NCBI RefSeq assembly: GCF_029714205.1
Contig: NZ_CP121648.1
Coordinates: 4,167,001 to 4,231,000 of the forward strand
Direction: 5' to 3'
Length of the DNA stretch: 64,000 nucleotides
Source of the DNA: Methylobacterium sp. CB376
GTDB taxonomy: Bacteria > Pseudomonadota > Alphaproteobacteria > Rhizobiales > Beijerinckiaceae
Shown here: piece after piece, positions 51,217 through 60,022 of the stretch
Layout of the letters: every line of letters begins with the position of its first letter
Numbering within the stretch: the first letter of the stretch is position 1
Program-made: the position numbers and the translations under genes
The notes under the pieces: generated by a model
What the model was told of the DNA's origin: nothing
The model's input: only the letters and a program-made list of their open reading frames with translations
The model's database searches: none

Positions 51217-51498
51217 AGCATGGTGCGACGAAGTCGATGCCGGCTCGTCGCGGACAAGGCGGCACAATCAATGACCGAGGGCAGCGTCCGATTGCAACCT
51301 GATCGGGCGCTGCTCTCGTGCGACGCAGCCCACATCGGTGACGAAGTTCCGGAGAGGGGCGCCAATCATCCCCCCGACAGTCTAGCGGGACTCTCTGCCT
51401 AGAACGTAAACGCAACGACACGAGGTTGCCTTTCAGCGTGTCGGGAGGCGGTGCGCTCCCCCGGCATTGCGATTTTCCGAGCGCAATTAGGGAACAAA

Positions 51499-52737
51499 AT
51501 GATCCAAAATACCGTGGGTGCAACCGCGAGGCATCCAGCATCGCTTCGCACGCAGGATCCAGGAATGTCGAAGCGGCTCATGACTCTCCTGGCCTGCGCA
51601 TGCGGCCTGATCGCCGCGAATATTTATTACGCACAGCCCCTTATTGGCCCAATCAGTTCTGAATTGAATTTGCCGAAAGAAGCTGGCGGCCTCATCGTTA
51701 CCTTGACGCAGATTGGCTATGGTGCCGGGCTGTTGCTCGTGGTGCCTCTTGGTGATCTTTTCGAGAATCGCCGGCTTGCCATTTCCATCCTGGTCATCGG
51801 CGCATTCGGGCTCCTCATCTCCGGAATCGCCAGCTCGGCCGCGCCCTTTCTCGCCGCTGCCCTGATGGTGGGTTTGGGCTCGGTCACGGTGCAGATTCTC
51901 GTCCCCTACGCCGCACATCTGTCGCCAGAGGCCACGCGTGGCCGCGTGGTCGGTAACGTGATGAGCGGTTTGATGATGGGCATCATGCTGGCTCGACCCT
52001 TGGCGAGTCTGATCACAAACTTTTCGTCCTGGAGGGTCGTCTTTTTCTTTTCGTGCGCAATCATGATTGGCCTTACGCTCATACTCCGCTCTGCGTTGCC
52101 TCTCCGGCCAGTCACGGCTAAGATGAGCTATGGCAAAATGCTCGCTTCGATGGCCCATCTCGTCCGGACGACGCCGGCGTTGCGACGGAGGGCACTCTAT
52201 CACGCCTGCATGTTCGGTGCGTTCAGTCTCTTTTGGACGATAACACCGCTTCTGTTGATGGGGCCGGCGTTTGGCTTCAGCCAACGGGGTATCGCTCTCT
52301 TCGCCTTGGCCGGCGTCGCCGGAGCCGTCGCCGCACCGATCGCCGGCCGGATCGCGGACCGTGGATGGATCAGATCTGCAACGGCTGCTGCCATGATGAT
52401 GGCGGTCGCCGTCTTCGCCATGACGCATATCGCCGTGTTGGGCTCCAACCTATCGCTCGCGCTCTTCGTGCTGGCCGGCATCATCTTGGATTTTGCAGTG
52501 TCGGCCAATCTCGTCCTCGGACAACGTGTGATTTTTGCGTTGGCGCCCGAGTTTCGTGCGCGGTTGAATGGTGTCTACATGACAACCTTCTTCTTCGGTG
52601 GCGCGTTTGGTTCCGCTCTAGGGAGCTGGGTGTTTGCCCGCTACGGGTGGAACGGAGCATCTGCTGCCGGCATCGCCTTTGGGCTGATCGCCTTGGGATA
52701 TTTCGCAACCGAGAAGGCGAGCGGATCGCGCGCGTGA
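51499..52737 (+). CDS. MFS efflux transporter
   Basis: A 412-residue, 12-helix major facilitator. Motifs: IYYAQPLIGPISSELNLP, the loop 2-3 motif VPLGDLFENRRL, and SWRVVFFFSCAIMIGL. The start chosen is ATG 51499 (RBS-like TTAGGGAA); ATG 51565 gives a more usual length (390). Like the tetR gene it has lower GC than the rest of the window, suggesting joint acquisition. Drug or metabolite efflux is probable; substrate unknown. The 282-bp gap before it shows no clear gene. Confidence 0.8.
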   Translation: MIQNTVGATARHPASLRTQDPGMSKRLMTLLACACGLIAANIYYAQPLIGPISSELNLPKEAGGLIVTLTQIGYGAGLLLVVPLGDLFENRRLAISILVIGAFGLLISGIASSAAPFLAAALMVGLGSVTVQILVPYAAHLSPEATRGRVVGNVMSGLMMGIMLARPLASLITNFSSWRVVFFFSCAIMIGLTLILRSALPLRPVTAKMSYGKMLASMAHLVRTTPALRRRALYHACMFGAFSLFWTITPLLLMGPAFGFSQRGIALFALAGVAGAVAAPIAGRIADRGWIRSATAAAMMMAVAVFAMTHIAVLGSNLSLALFVLAGIILDFAVSANLVLGQRVIFALAPEFRARLNGVYMTTFFFGGAFGSALGSWVFARYGWNGASAAGIAFGLIALGYFATEKASGSRA

Positions 52738-53012
52738 TGGCTTCCTGCTCGACGCCTCGCCGTCGACGGCCGCGGCCTCGCCGGCGACCCCGATGATAGC
52801 GGTGGCGATCCGCTTCGCCACCTCTCCGCGCATCCGAACCGGAGCGCGATCGTCTTGTCCGGATGGGCTTCGGCCGCCGCCACGGCGCTGCGAAGCCCTC
52901 TTTGGCAAAGCTCCGGCGGCGCCGGACACCCCTCTCGCGTGTTCGGCACGAGCCGATGGCCCGACGAAGATTCGAGAACGGAACCCACGGTCATGAGACG
53001 TGACCGTTGCGA
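52738..53012. other. Gap between the MFS gene and the C39 ABC exporter, with an inverted partial duplicate
   Basis: No convincing gene. Bases 52794-52834 match, on the opposite strand, bases 54150-54190 inside the ABC exporter gene at 39 of 41 positions. This looks like a scar of duplication/inversion or a transporter fragment. Short frames on both strands lack start signals and family resemblance. Confidence 0.5.
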
Positions 53013-55136
53013 TCAGGCGACCCGGGCGGAGGGGCCCTCCATCTCCACCAGCCGGCCGCCCTCGACCTTGAGCACCCGGCCGACGAAGGGCAGGAGGTGC
53101 GGGCTGTGGGTCACGAAGACCTTGGCGGCGGGCACGCGGACCAGGGCCTGGACCAGCTTCGCCTCCGAGACCGGGTCGAGATTGGCCGTGACCTCGTCGA
53201 GCAGCAGCAGGCGCGGACGGCGGCAGAGGGCGCGGGCCAGGATCAGGCGCCGCCGCTGGCCCGTCGAGAGCAGGTTGCTCTCGTCGGAGACGAAGGTGGC
53301 GTAGCCCTGCGGCAGCGCCTCGACCTCGTCGCGCAGCCCCACCACCGAGAGGGCCGCCTCCATCTGCAGCCGCGTGATGTCGGGGGAGTACATCGCGAGG
53401 TTCTCCGCCACCGTGCCGGCGAAGAGCCGGTCGTCCGCGAAGACGCAGCCGATATTCGCCCGGTACTCGTGCAGGCCGAATTGCGCCAGGGGCCGGCCAT
53501 CCACCAGCACCTGCCCCTGGGCGGGCTCCGCGAGGCTGGCGAGCACCCGCAGCAGCGAGGACTTGCCGCAGCCCGAGGGGCCGAGGATCGCGACCGACTC
53601 GGCCGCGGCGACGTCGAGGGTGAGGTCGATCCCGTCGATGAGCGGCTTCTCGCCCCGCCCGTACTGGATCCGCACGCCCTCCAGCGCCACGCCGCGCCGG
53701 ATCGCCCGGTCGATGCTGCTGCGCTCGCTCGCCTGCTCGGGCGCCTCGTACAGGATGTCGTCGAGGCGCTCGTAATGCACCCGCATCACCGAGATCTGCA
53801 GGAGGCTCATGATCAGGGTGTTCATGGTGGTGAAGAACGACGTCCTCAGCGAGAAGAACGCGTAGAGCACGCCCACCGACAGGGTGCTCTTCATGACGTC
53901 GGTGACGCCCATGTAGAGCGTCGCGACCGTGCCGAGCATGAAGACGAGGTGCAGGGCGAAATCGGCGTCGATCGCGTAGCGGCGCGAGCGGTAGCTGGCA
54001 TTGGCGAAGCGCGAGAAGCTGTCGAGCCACTTCAGCGCGAAGAACTCGGTGGTGTTGCCGGCCTTCAGGGCGGCGATCTGCTTGAGGCCGTCGAGGAGGC
54101 GCATCTGCTCCTCGGAGCGCGCCTCCAGGGTCTCGGTCGTGGTGCGGGCGATGCGCGGATAGGTGGCGAAGCGGATCGCCACCGCCATCACCAGGGTCGC
54201 CAGCGAGGCCGCGGCCATCGACGGCGAGTAATAGTACATCATGGCGATCAGCAGCACCGACATGATGCCGTCGGCCAGGGACGACACGAACCCGCTGATC
54301 AGGAAGGTCTTGATCTGGTCGATCGAGGACAGGCGGGTGATGAGGTCGCCGGGATGCCGGGCCTCGAAGAAGCCTAGCGGCAGGCGCAGGGCGTGGCCGA
54401 CGACGTTGCGGGTGAAGTGCACCTCGAACAGGGTGGCGGTGCGCAGGGTCACCACGTCGCGCAGCCAGCGCGAGGCCGCCTCGAAGCCCGAGAACAGGAT
54501 CAGCCCGACGGCGACCGCGTTCAGGAGGTCGAGGTCGAATTGCGGGATCACCGTGTCGACGGCGGCCTGCAGGAAGATGGGCGTCGCCAGGGCGAACAGC
54601 GTCGTCGCGAAGGACATCACGGCGACCATCGCGACCGTGTGCTCGACGCCCCGGCAGGAGCGGAACACCGCCCAGAAGGTCGAGGCGCGGGCCGCGCGGA
54701 TCGCCCGGAAATCGACCCGGCGGGAGAATTCGAGGGCGACGCCCGCGAAGTGGCGCTCCACGTCCTCCCGGGCGTAGATCCGCGGGCCGAAGGCCGGGTC
54801 GTGGATGTGGAACTGCCCGCGGGCGACCTTCTCCAGCACCACGAAGTGGTTGCCGTCCCAGTGGAGTATCGCCGGGCAGGCGAGCTTGCCGAGCTCGTCG
54901 ACCTGGGCGATGCCCAGGCCCTGCGCGTCGAGGCCGATCTGGCCGGCCACCTCGACGATCTCCGCGAAGCTCATGCCGCGGCGCGAGACCGGGAACAGCG
55001 AGCGCAGGTAGGGCAGGTCGATGTCGTGCCGGTGGGCATTCGCCACCATGGCGAGGCAGGCCAGCCCGCACTCCATGGTCTCGGCCTGGAGCACGGTGCG
55101 GACCCGGCGGATCCGCTCCCCGACGCGACGGCTCAT
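53013..55136 (-). CDS. Peptidase-containing ABC exporter (C39 bacteriocin-processing type)
   Basis: A 707-residue exporter. The N-terminal C39 peptidase has catalytic Cys23 in AETMECGLACLAM, oxyanion Gln17, His in WDGNHFVVLEK and Asp in HIHDPAFG, so it should be active. A six-helix membrane domain follows (about 160-430), then the ATPase: Walker A GPSGCGKSSLL, signature LLSTGQRRRLILAR (STGQ in place of SGGQ), Walker B RLLLLDEVTANLD, switch FVTHSPH. Such proteins cut double-glycine leaders and export the cores. It overlaps the HlyD gene by one base. Its expected substrates are encoded at 57457-57761 and perhaps 62810. Confidence 0.92.
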   Translation of the reverse strand: MSRRVGERIRRVRTVLQAETMECGLACLAMVANAHRHDIDLPYLRSLFPVSRRGMSFAEIVEVAGQIGLDAQGLGIAQVDELGKLACPAILHWDGNHFVVLEKVARGQFHIHDPAFGPRIYAREDVERHFAGVALEFSRRVDFRAIRAARASTFWAVFRSCRGVEHTVAMVAVMSFATTLFALATPIFLQAAVDTVIPQFDLDLLNAVAVGLILFSGFEAASRWLRDVVTLRTATLFEVHFTRNVVGHALRLPLGFFEARHPGDLITRLSSIDQIKTFLISGFVSSLADGIMSVLLIAMMYYYSPSMAAASLATLVMAVAIRFATYPRIARTTTETLEARSEEQMRLLDGLKQIAALKAGNTTEFFALKWLDSFSRFANASYRSRRYAIDADFALHLVFMLGTVATLYMGVTDVMKSTLSVGVLYAFFSLRTSFFTTMNTLIMSLLQISVMRVHYERLDDILYEAPEQASERSSIDRAIRRGVALEGVRIQYGRGEKPLIDGIDLTLDVAAAESVAILGPSGCGKSSLLRVLASLAEPAQGQVLVDGRPLAQFGLHEYRANIGCVFADDRLFAGTVAENLAMYSPDITRLQMEAALSVVGLRDEVEALPQGYATFVSDESNLLSTGQRRRLILARALCRRPRLLLLDEVTANLDPVSEAKLVQALVRVPAAKVFVTHSPHLLPFVGRVLKVEGGRLVEMEGPSARVA

Positions 55137-56443
55137 CAGCGCCCCCTCAAGGCACGGATCGGATCGGTGGCCCAGTCGATCAGGCGCCGCCGCTCGACGA
55201 CGATGTCGACCGACAGGGTCGCGCCGATCTTCAGCGGCACCTTCTCGCCGTAGGCGTCGACATCCGCCCGGTCGGGGCGGATCTCGATCCGGTAGGCGGA
55301 TTGCATCGGCACCGGCCGCGGATCGAGCCCGGCCTCGGGCGGCAGCCCCTCGGTGACCGGCGCCCGCACGGCCGCCTCCGAGATGTACGTGATGGTGCCG
55401 TGATGGATGCCGAAGGTCTTGTACGGGAAGGCGTCGTATTTCAGGATCACCCGCTGCCCGACCTTGGCGAGGCCGACCGCGCGGGAGGGCGCCTCGACCA
55501 CGATCAGGGGCGCGGCGGCCGGGTCGCCGATCGCGGCGACGAGCTGCCCGGACCTGACCGAATCGCCGACCTTCGCCCCGAGGGCGAGCACCGTCCCGGC
55601 GCTGGGAGCCTGGATCTCCAGGGCCGATTCGGTCCGCAGGGCGGCGATCCGGCTGTCGATGCTCTCGATCTGGCTGCGGGCGGCGGCCTTCTGGCTCTGC
55701 TTGGTGGCCACCAGGGTCTCGTAGGCGCGGCGGCGCTCCGTGTCCTGGCGCTGGTATTCGAGGCGCCGGAGCTCGATCTCGGCGAGCTGCCGCTCGTAAT
55801 CGTAGGTCGTCCGCTCGCGCGCCTCGAGGACGTCGCGGGTGGCGTAGCCCTCCTTCACGTAGGCGGAGACCCGGCGCACGATGGCGCGGCTCTTGTCGGC
55901 GGCGGCGGCGACCTGGCGGGACTGGGCGTCGAGGCCGGCGTAGAAGCGGGACTGATCCGATTCGATCGCCTTCTGCTGGCGCGTCGCCTGGGCGATGAAG
56001 GCCTCCGCGGCCGCCGCCTCGGCCTCCTGGGTCCGGCGCGTCTGGAGCAGGTTGCGGATCTCGGCCTCCGCCACCGATTCCCCGCCCGCGGTCGCGGCGC
56101 CGAGGCGCAGGGCGTAGACCGGGCTGCCGGCCGCGACCCGGTCGCCCTGCGTCACGGCGAGGCGGCTGACCACGCCGGCGCGCGGCGCGTCGAGGCGCAC
56201 GAAGCCGCCGGTCGCCGCGACCACGCCGCGCACGCTCTCGGTCTGGGCGAAGCGCCCGAACCAGAGGCCGCCGAGGGTGGCGCAGACCGTGGCGCCGACG
56301 AGGAGCGTGGCGAACAGCGTGGTCCGGTTCTGCCGCAGGTCGATCGTCTCGGCGAGCAGCGGCGCGGCGGGCCGCGGGGGCGGGGCGGCCTCGGCCGGCT
56401 CCTCCTCCTCCGGCGCCGCGGCGGGCAGGGGGGCGGCACTCAC
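55136..56443 (-). CDS. HlyD-family membrane fusion protein
   Basis: A 435-residue periplasmic adaptor: a Pro/Glu-rich cytoplasmic tail, one transmembrane helix (TTLFATLLVGATVCATLGGLW), a lipoyl half (VVAATGGFVRLDAPRAGVV), a long coiled coil (about 130-270, Gln/Glu/Arg/Ala rich), the second lipoyl half (IQAPSAGTVLALGAKVGDSV) and a C-terminal beta domain. It links the C39 ABC exporter to a TolC-type channel. The GTG start overlaps the stop of the acyltransferase gene (GTGA). Confidence 0.9.
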   Translation of the reverse strand: MSAAPLPAAAPEEEEPAEAAPPPRPAAPLLAETIDLRQNRTTLFATLLVGATVCATLGGLWFGRFAQTESVRGVVAATGGFVRLDAPRAGVVSRLAVTQGDRVAAGSPVYALRLGAATAGGESVAEAEIRNLLQTRRTQEAEAAAAEAFIAQATRQQKAIESDQSRFYAGLDAQSRQVAAAADKSRAIVRRVSAYVKEGYATRDVLEARERTTYDYERQLAEIELRRLEYQRQDTERRRAYETLVATKQSQKAAARSQIESIDSRIAALRTESALEIQAPSAGTVLALGAKVGDSVRSGQLVAAIGDPAAAPLIVVEAPSRAVGLAKVGQRVILKYDAFPYKTFGIHHGTITYISEAAVRAPVTEGLPPEAGLDPRPVPMQSAYRIEIRPDRADVDAYGEKVPLKIGATLSVDIVVERRRLIDWATDPIRALRGR

Positions 56444-57337
56444 GCGGCTCTCTCCTGCGCCGCCTCGGGCGCGGCCAGGAACTCGCCGAGCCGCTGCCAC
56501 ATGAACCACTGCTCGGGCGCCGCCAGCACCGATGCCTCGATGTGGCGGCGCACGAGGTCGGTGACGCGGGCCTTGGCCTCCGGCCCGGACTCGGCCACCT
56601 CGAAGGGCCGGCCCGGCGCCACCACGTCCCCGTCGAGGCGGGAGCGCACCGCCAGCGGCACCACCGTCGCCTCGGTCAGCCGGGCGAGCGCGTCGAGCCC
56701 CATGGCGAGGCGCGCCGGCCGGCCGAACAGCGTCGTGTCGACCGGGCCGCCGTAGCTCGCCGGCAGGTCCACGAAGGACACGATCACCGCCCCGGCCCGG
56801 GCGAAGCGCACGGCGTCGATGTAGTCCTGCTTGTCGCGCACGTTGAGGAAGCGCATGTCGGTGCCGATCTCCGAGATGCGGCGCATCACCCGGGTCTCGT
56901 TCTCGCGATCCTCGCGCGCGCAGGATCAGCATGCGCCGCCCCGGGAAGACGTCGTGCACGAGGCGCGCGAAGGGCAGGGCGAAGCTGCCCATGTGCAGCG
57001 GCGCCAGGATGACCGGCCGGGCGCCCGCCGCCACGCGCTCGAGCATCCCGCGCTCCAGGATGGTGACGTGGGCGGCGTCGGCCACCAGGGCCTCGCGCGA
57101 CCGTGAGAGGATTGCGAGCCATTCGAGGCTGGTCATGCGGTCGGCGAAGACCGCCTCCCGGTCGAGGCGGCGCGCCTCGCGGGCCGGAACCCGCAGGGTG
57201 CGGGCCAGCGCCTCCGCGATCCCGAGCGTCCCGGCCCGGCCCCGCAGCACGGCGAGGCGCCAGCTCGCCCGCACCGCGCGGCGCCGCGCGCGCAGCGGCA
57301 GGCGGGCCGCGAACAGCTCGGTGCGGGTGGGCGTCAT
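56440..57337 (-). pseudogene. LpxL/HtrB-like acyltransferase, frameshifted
   Basis: Two frames together give about 298 residues of a lysophospholipid/lipid A acyltransferase-like protein. The first frame runs from MTPTRTELFAARLPLRARRR to FPGRRMLILRAR, the second from EDRENETRVMRR to the stop. The break lies in a CG dinucleotide tract (56912-56921; two bases lost or one gained). The catalytic block reads ILAPLHMGSFALPF: the histidine is there, but the usual H-x4-D/E acid is absent. FVDLPASYGGPVDTTLFGRPA fits the acceptor/acyl site. It may acylate the nearby peptides or a lipid. Frame break could be real or an error. Confidence 0.75.
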
Positions 57338-57456
57338 CGCGATGGGGGCCTGTCCTGCGGTCCGTCTCGGAAGGGCGCGGACCCGCGCCGGCGGGGCCGG
57401 AGGCGGGATCTGCCGGCCGCCGCGACGGGCAGGGCCGGCCGTCGGCTGCGCTCAGA

Positions 57457-57576
57457 TCACGAGCACTTGCTGTTGCCGCAATCCTTCTTGCAGTCGTTCT
57501 TCGGCGGGGGGCACGGGGCGGGGGTGTCGCAGCCGCCGGAAATCGTCTTCAGGGCGGCGAGGTCGAGCGTCTTCAC
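57457..57576 (-). CDS. Cys-rich double-glycine peptide, copy A
   Basis: A 39-residue peptide from GTG 57576 with GGAGA seven bases upstream. The leader VKTLDLAALKTISGG has the double-glycine pattern (L-12, L-7, I-4, G-2, G-1) recognised by C39 peptidases. The 24-residue core CDTPAPCPPPKNDCKKDCGN continues SKCS and has five cysteines. It is 185 bp from its paralogue, and the last 16 residues are nearly identical. It lies upstream of the acyltransferase-HlyD-C39 ABC genes on the same strand. Too short for usual gene callers. Confidence 0.8.
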   Translation of the reverse strand: MKTLDLAALKTISGGCDTPAPCPPPKNDCKKDCGNSKCS

Positions 57577-57607
57577 GGTGATGTCTCCGGTCGGAATCGG
57601 ACGAGGT

Positions 57608-57627
57608 ACCCCGCCCTGAGGCGGGGT
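57608..57627 (-). other. Hairpin between the twin Cys-rich peptide genes
   Basis: ACCCCGCC-CTGA-GGCGGGGT is a perfect 8-bp stem with a tetraloop, lying after the copy B stop and before the copy A start. There is no T tract. It may protect or process the transcript so the first peptide is made in excess; inferred. Confidence 0.5.
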
Positions 57628-57641
57628 GGGGCGCGCTCAGA

Positions 57642-57761
57642 TCACGAGCACTTGCTGTTGCCGCAATCCTTCTTGCAGTCGTTCGCCGGCGGGGGGCACG
57701 GGGCCGGGGCGCAGGTGCCGCCGGAGATCGCCTTCAGGGCCGCGAGGTCGAGCTTCGTCAT
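57642..57761 (-). CDS. Cys-rich double-glycine peptide, copy B
   Basis: A 39-residue peptide from ATG 57761 with AGGAGAG upstream. Leader MTKLDLAALKAISGG, core TCAPAPCPPPANDCKKDCGN then SKCS; five cysteines, with the first shifted by one residue relative to copy A. About 43 bases at the 3' end are identical to copy A, so the pair arose by recent tandem duplication. It is first in the minus-strand transcription unit leading to the exporter. Odd cysteine number means one is free for lipidation, dimerisation or metal binding; that is inference. Confidence 0.82.
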   Translation of the reverse strand: MTKLDLAALKAISGGTCAPAPCPPPANDCKKDCGNSKCS

Positions 57762-58008
57762 GATGATCTCTCCTGTCAGGGGAGACGGGGCGCCGCCCCG
57801 CCGCACGGTCTCTGTCGACCGCCGCCCGTTTCCACCACGTCACCTGACAGCATTCAAGCGCGGAAAACTACCGACTCCGCTCGTCGGAGCCGTCATTTCC
57901 TGTCCGTCGTTTACCATTGGGCGCGAAACCCGTTACTTTCGCGTTAATGAACTTGCCCAAGGCGCCGCCTCATTGAGAATGCCGGTCACGACATCTGAGA
58001 GACCGGCC
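57762..58008. promoter_or_regulatory. Divergent regulatory region between peptide and acyl-carrier genes
   Basis: The 247-bp gap has lower GC than its flanks and drives both directions. An 8-bp inverted pair CTGTCAGG (57773-57780) and CCTGACAG (57843-57850) and a small hairpin CTCCG-CTCGT-CGGAG lie within it. No consensus sigma-70 promoter is clear. Confidence 0.5.
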
Positions 58009-58302
58009 ATGCAGACCATTCCTTCCGCTTCGGCATACTCCACCGGAGATATCGAGCGCATCCTGCTCGAGATCGTCCGCAAGCAGGCCCGCAACGAGGG
58101 GGCCGATTGGTCCCTGACCACCACGATGGAGGAGGCGCAGATCGATTCCTTCGATCTCGTCGAACTCGTCTTCGAGGTGGAGGACCGCTTCGGCGTCGAG
58201 GTCAGCTTCAACGCCAACGAGCGGCCGATCGGCGAGATGACCTTCGGGGACGTGATCGCGCTGATCCGCGGCGCGCTGGCCTCGAAGGAGAAGGCGGCGT
58301 GA
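58009..58302 (+). CDS. Acyl carrier protein
   Basis: A 97-residue phosphopantetheine carrier. The attachment serine is in EAQIDSFDLVELVFEVEDRF (DSF in place of DSL), about residue 45. The C-terminal NANERPIGEMTFGDVIALI resembles specialised carriers such as NodF more than housekeeping AcpP. The start ATG is the first good one after the divergent promoter. The TGA overlaps the ketosynthase GTG, so carrier and synthase are coupled. Confidence 0.85.
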   Translation: MQTIPSASAYSTGDIERILLEIVRKQARNEGADWSLTTTMEEAQIDSFDLVELVFEVEDRFGVEVSFNANERPIGEMTFGDVIALIRGALASKEKAA

Positions 58303-59491
58303 CCCGGGTCGTCGTGTCGGGGCTCGGGGTGGCCGCGCCCGGCGGCCTCGACCCCGAGAGCTTCTGGGCGAGCCTGGTCTCGCCCGGGAGCTGCTTCACG
58401 CCGGCGCGCGAATATCCCGAGGGCGACATCCCGGTCGGACAGATCGACGCCGCGATCGACTTCGCGGACCTCCCGGTCCCCAACCCGGGCGCCTGCGACC
58501 GGGCCGCCCTCCTGGCGGTGGCGGCGACCCGCTCGGCCCTCGCGGATGCCGGCCTCGGCGAGGGCGCGGTCGATCGCGGGCGGGTGGCGGTCGTCCTCGG
58601 CAACGGCGGCGGGGGCTGATGAGCCTCGACGAGCAGTACCGGCGCGTCTTCGTGGACGGCAAGCGCCCGCACCCGTTCTCGGTGGTGCGCGCCATGACGA
58701 GCTCCTCGGCGAGCTGGGTCTCCCTGGCCTTCGGCCTCAGGGGGCCGTGCTTCGTCACCGCGAGCGCCTGCGCCTCGGCCAGCCACGCCCTCGGCATGGG
58801 GCTCCTGCTGCTGCGCGCCGGCCTCGCGGACGTGGTGGTGGCGGGCGGCACCGAGGCGCCGCTCTCCTACGGCACCCTGCGGGCCTGGGAGGCGATGAAG
58901 ATCCTGAGCCGCACCGGCTGCCGCCCCTTCGCCCGCGACCGGGACGGCCTGGTCCTGGCGGAGAGCGCCGGGATCCTGGTGCTGGAGCGCGAGGCCCACG
59001 CGCGCGCGCGGGGCGCGCGGCCGCGGGCCGTCCTCGCGGGCTTCGCGGCGAATGCCGATGCGGGCGACATCGTCGCGCCGAGCGCCGCCGGCATGGCGCA
59101 GGCGATGCGGGAGGCCCTGGCGGATGCGGGGCTCGCGCCCGCGGACGTCGCCTACGTCAACGCCCACGGCACCGGCACCCGCAGCAACGACCGCACCGAG
59201 ATCGAGGCGATGCGGGCGGTGTTCGGCCGCGACCGCATCCCGCCGACCTCCTCCACGAAGGGCGCGACCGGCCACGCGCTAGGGGCGGCGGGCGCGATCG
59301 AGGCGGTGGCGACGGTGCTGGCGATGGGGCGCGGCGTGGCGCCGCCGACCAAGACCCTGACCGAGCCGGACCCGGACCTCGCCTTCGACGCGATCCCGCG
59401 CGCGGCCCGCCCGATGCCGATCCCGGCGGCGCTCTCGAACTCCTTCGCCTTCGGGGGACTCAATGCCAGCCTCGTCTTCCGCGCCGCGTGA
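58299..59491 (+). pseudogene. Beta-ketoacyl-ACP synthase (FabF/NodE-like), single frameshift
   Basis: Two frames make one complete condensing enzyme of about 398 residues. Frame 1: TRVVVSGLGVAAPGGLDPES to VVLGNGGGG; frame 2 from MSLDEQYRRVFVDGKRPHP. One G is missing in the G5 run at 58611-58615. The catalytic triad is intact: Cys in VTASACASASH, His in VNAHGTGTRSND, His in GATGHALGAAG. It should elongate acyl chains on the adjacent carrier protein. Frame 2 alone would lack the N-terminal lobe. Confidence 0.82.
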
Positions 59492-59972
59492 GCCGCCCGC
59501 CGGGCCGGGGGACGCCGCCTCGCTCGTCGACGCCCTGCGGGCGCGCATCGGCACGATCGTCGCGGTCTCCCCCTGGACCGCCATCGACCAGGGCCGCATC
59601 GACGCCTTCGCGGCGGCCACCGACGATCACCAGTTCATCCACGTCGACCCCGTCCGGGCCGCCGCGGAGGGCCCGTTCGGCGGGACGGTGGCGCACGGCT
59701 ACCTCACCCTGGCGCTCGCCGGCGCCCTCGCCGCCAAGGCCCTGCCCCCGCACCCGGCCGTGCGCGCGGTGGTCAATATGGGGGCGGATCAGGTGCGGCT
59801 CCTCGCGCCGGTCCCGGCCGGGAGCCTGCTGCGGGGCAGCTACGAACTCGCGCGGGTCGCCGCGCTGCCGGACGGCCGCGCGGCCCTGCGCCTGCGCGCC
59901 ACCCTGGAGGCGCAGGGCCGCGCGCGTCCGGTGCTCACCGCCGAGTTGTCGCTCCTGCTCGTCCTCGCCTGA
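59463..59972 (+). CDS. MaoC/NodN-like hot-dog dehydratase
   Basis: A 169-residue hot-dog protein with the hydratase motif FAAATDDHQFIHVDPVRA and GPFGGTVAHGYLTLALAG, where Asp/His are catalytic. Family members hydrate or dehydrate beta-hydroxyacyl-CoA/ACP. It overlaps the ketosynthase 3' end by 29 bp, and with carrier and ketosynthase could supply condensation and dehydration; no ketoreductase is seen, so that step must come from the housekeeping FabG. Confidence 0.85.
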   Translation: MPASSSAPREPPAGPGDAASLVDALRARIGTIVAVSPWTAIDQGRIDAFAAATDDHQFIHVDPVRAAAEGPFGGTVAHGYLTLALAGALAAKALPPHPAVRAVVNMGADQVRLLAPVPAGSLLRGSYELARVAALPDGRAALRLRATLEAQGRARPVLTAELSLLLVLA

Positions 59973-60022
59973 GCCCGCCGCGGGGCCGCGTCCTCTGCCC
60001 GGCCCGCCCCGGAATCTGGGGT

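Noticed and set aside
58009-59972. Nodulation acyl genes (nodF/nodE/nodN)
   Set aside because: The proteins resemble that logic, but no nodA, nodB, nodC or nod box is nearby and the genes are linked to peptide export.
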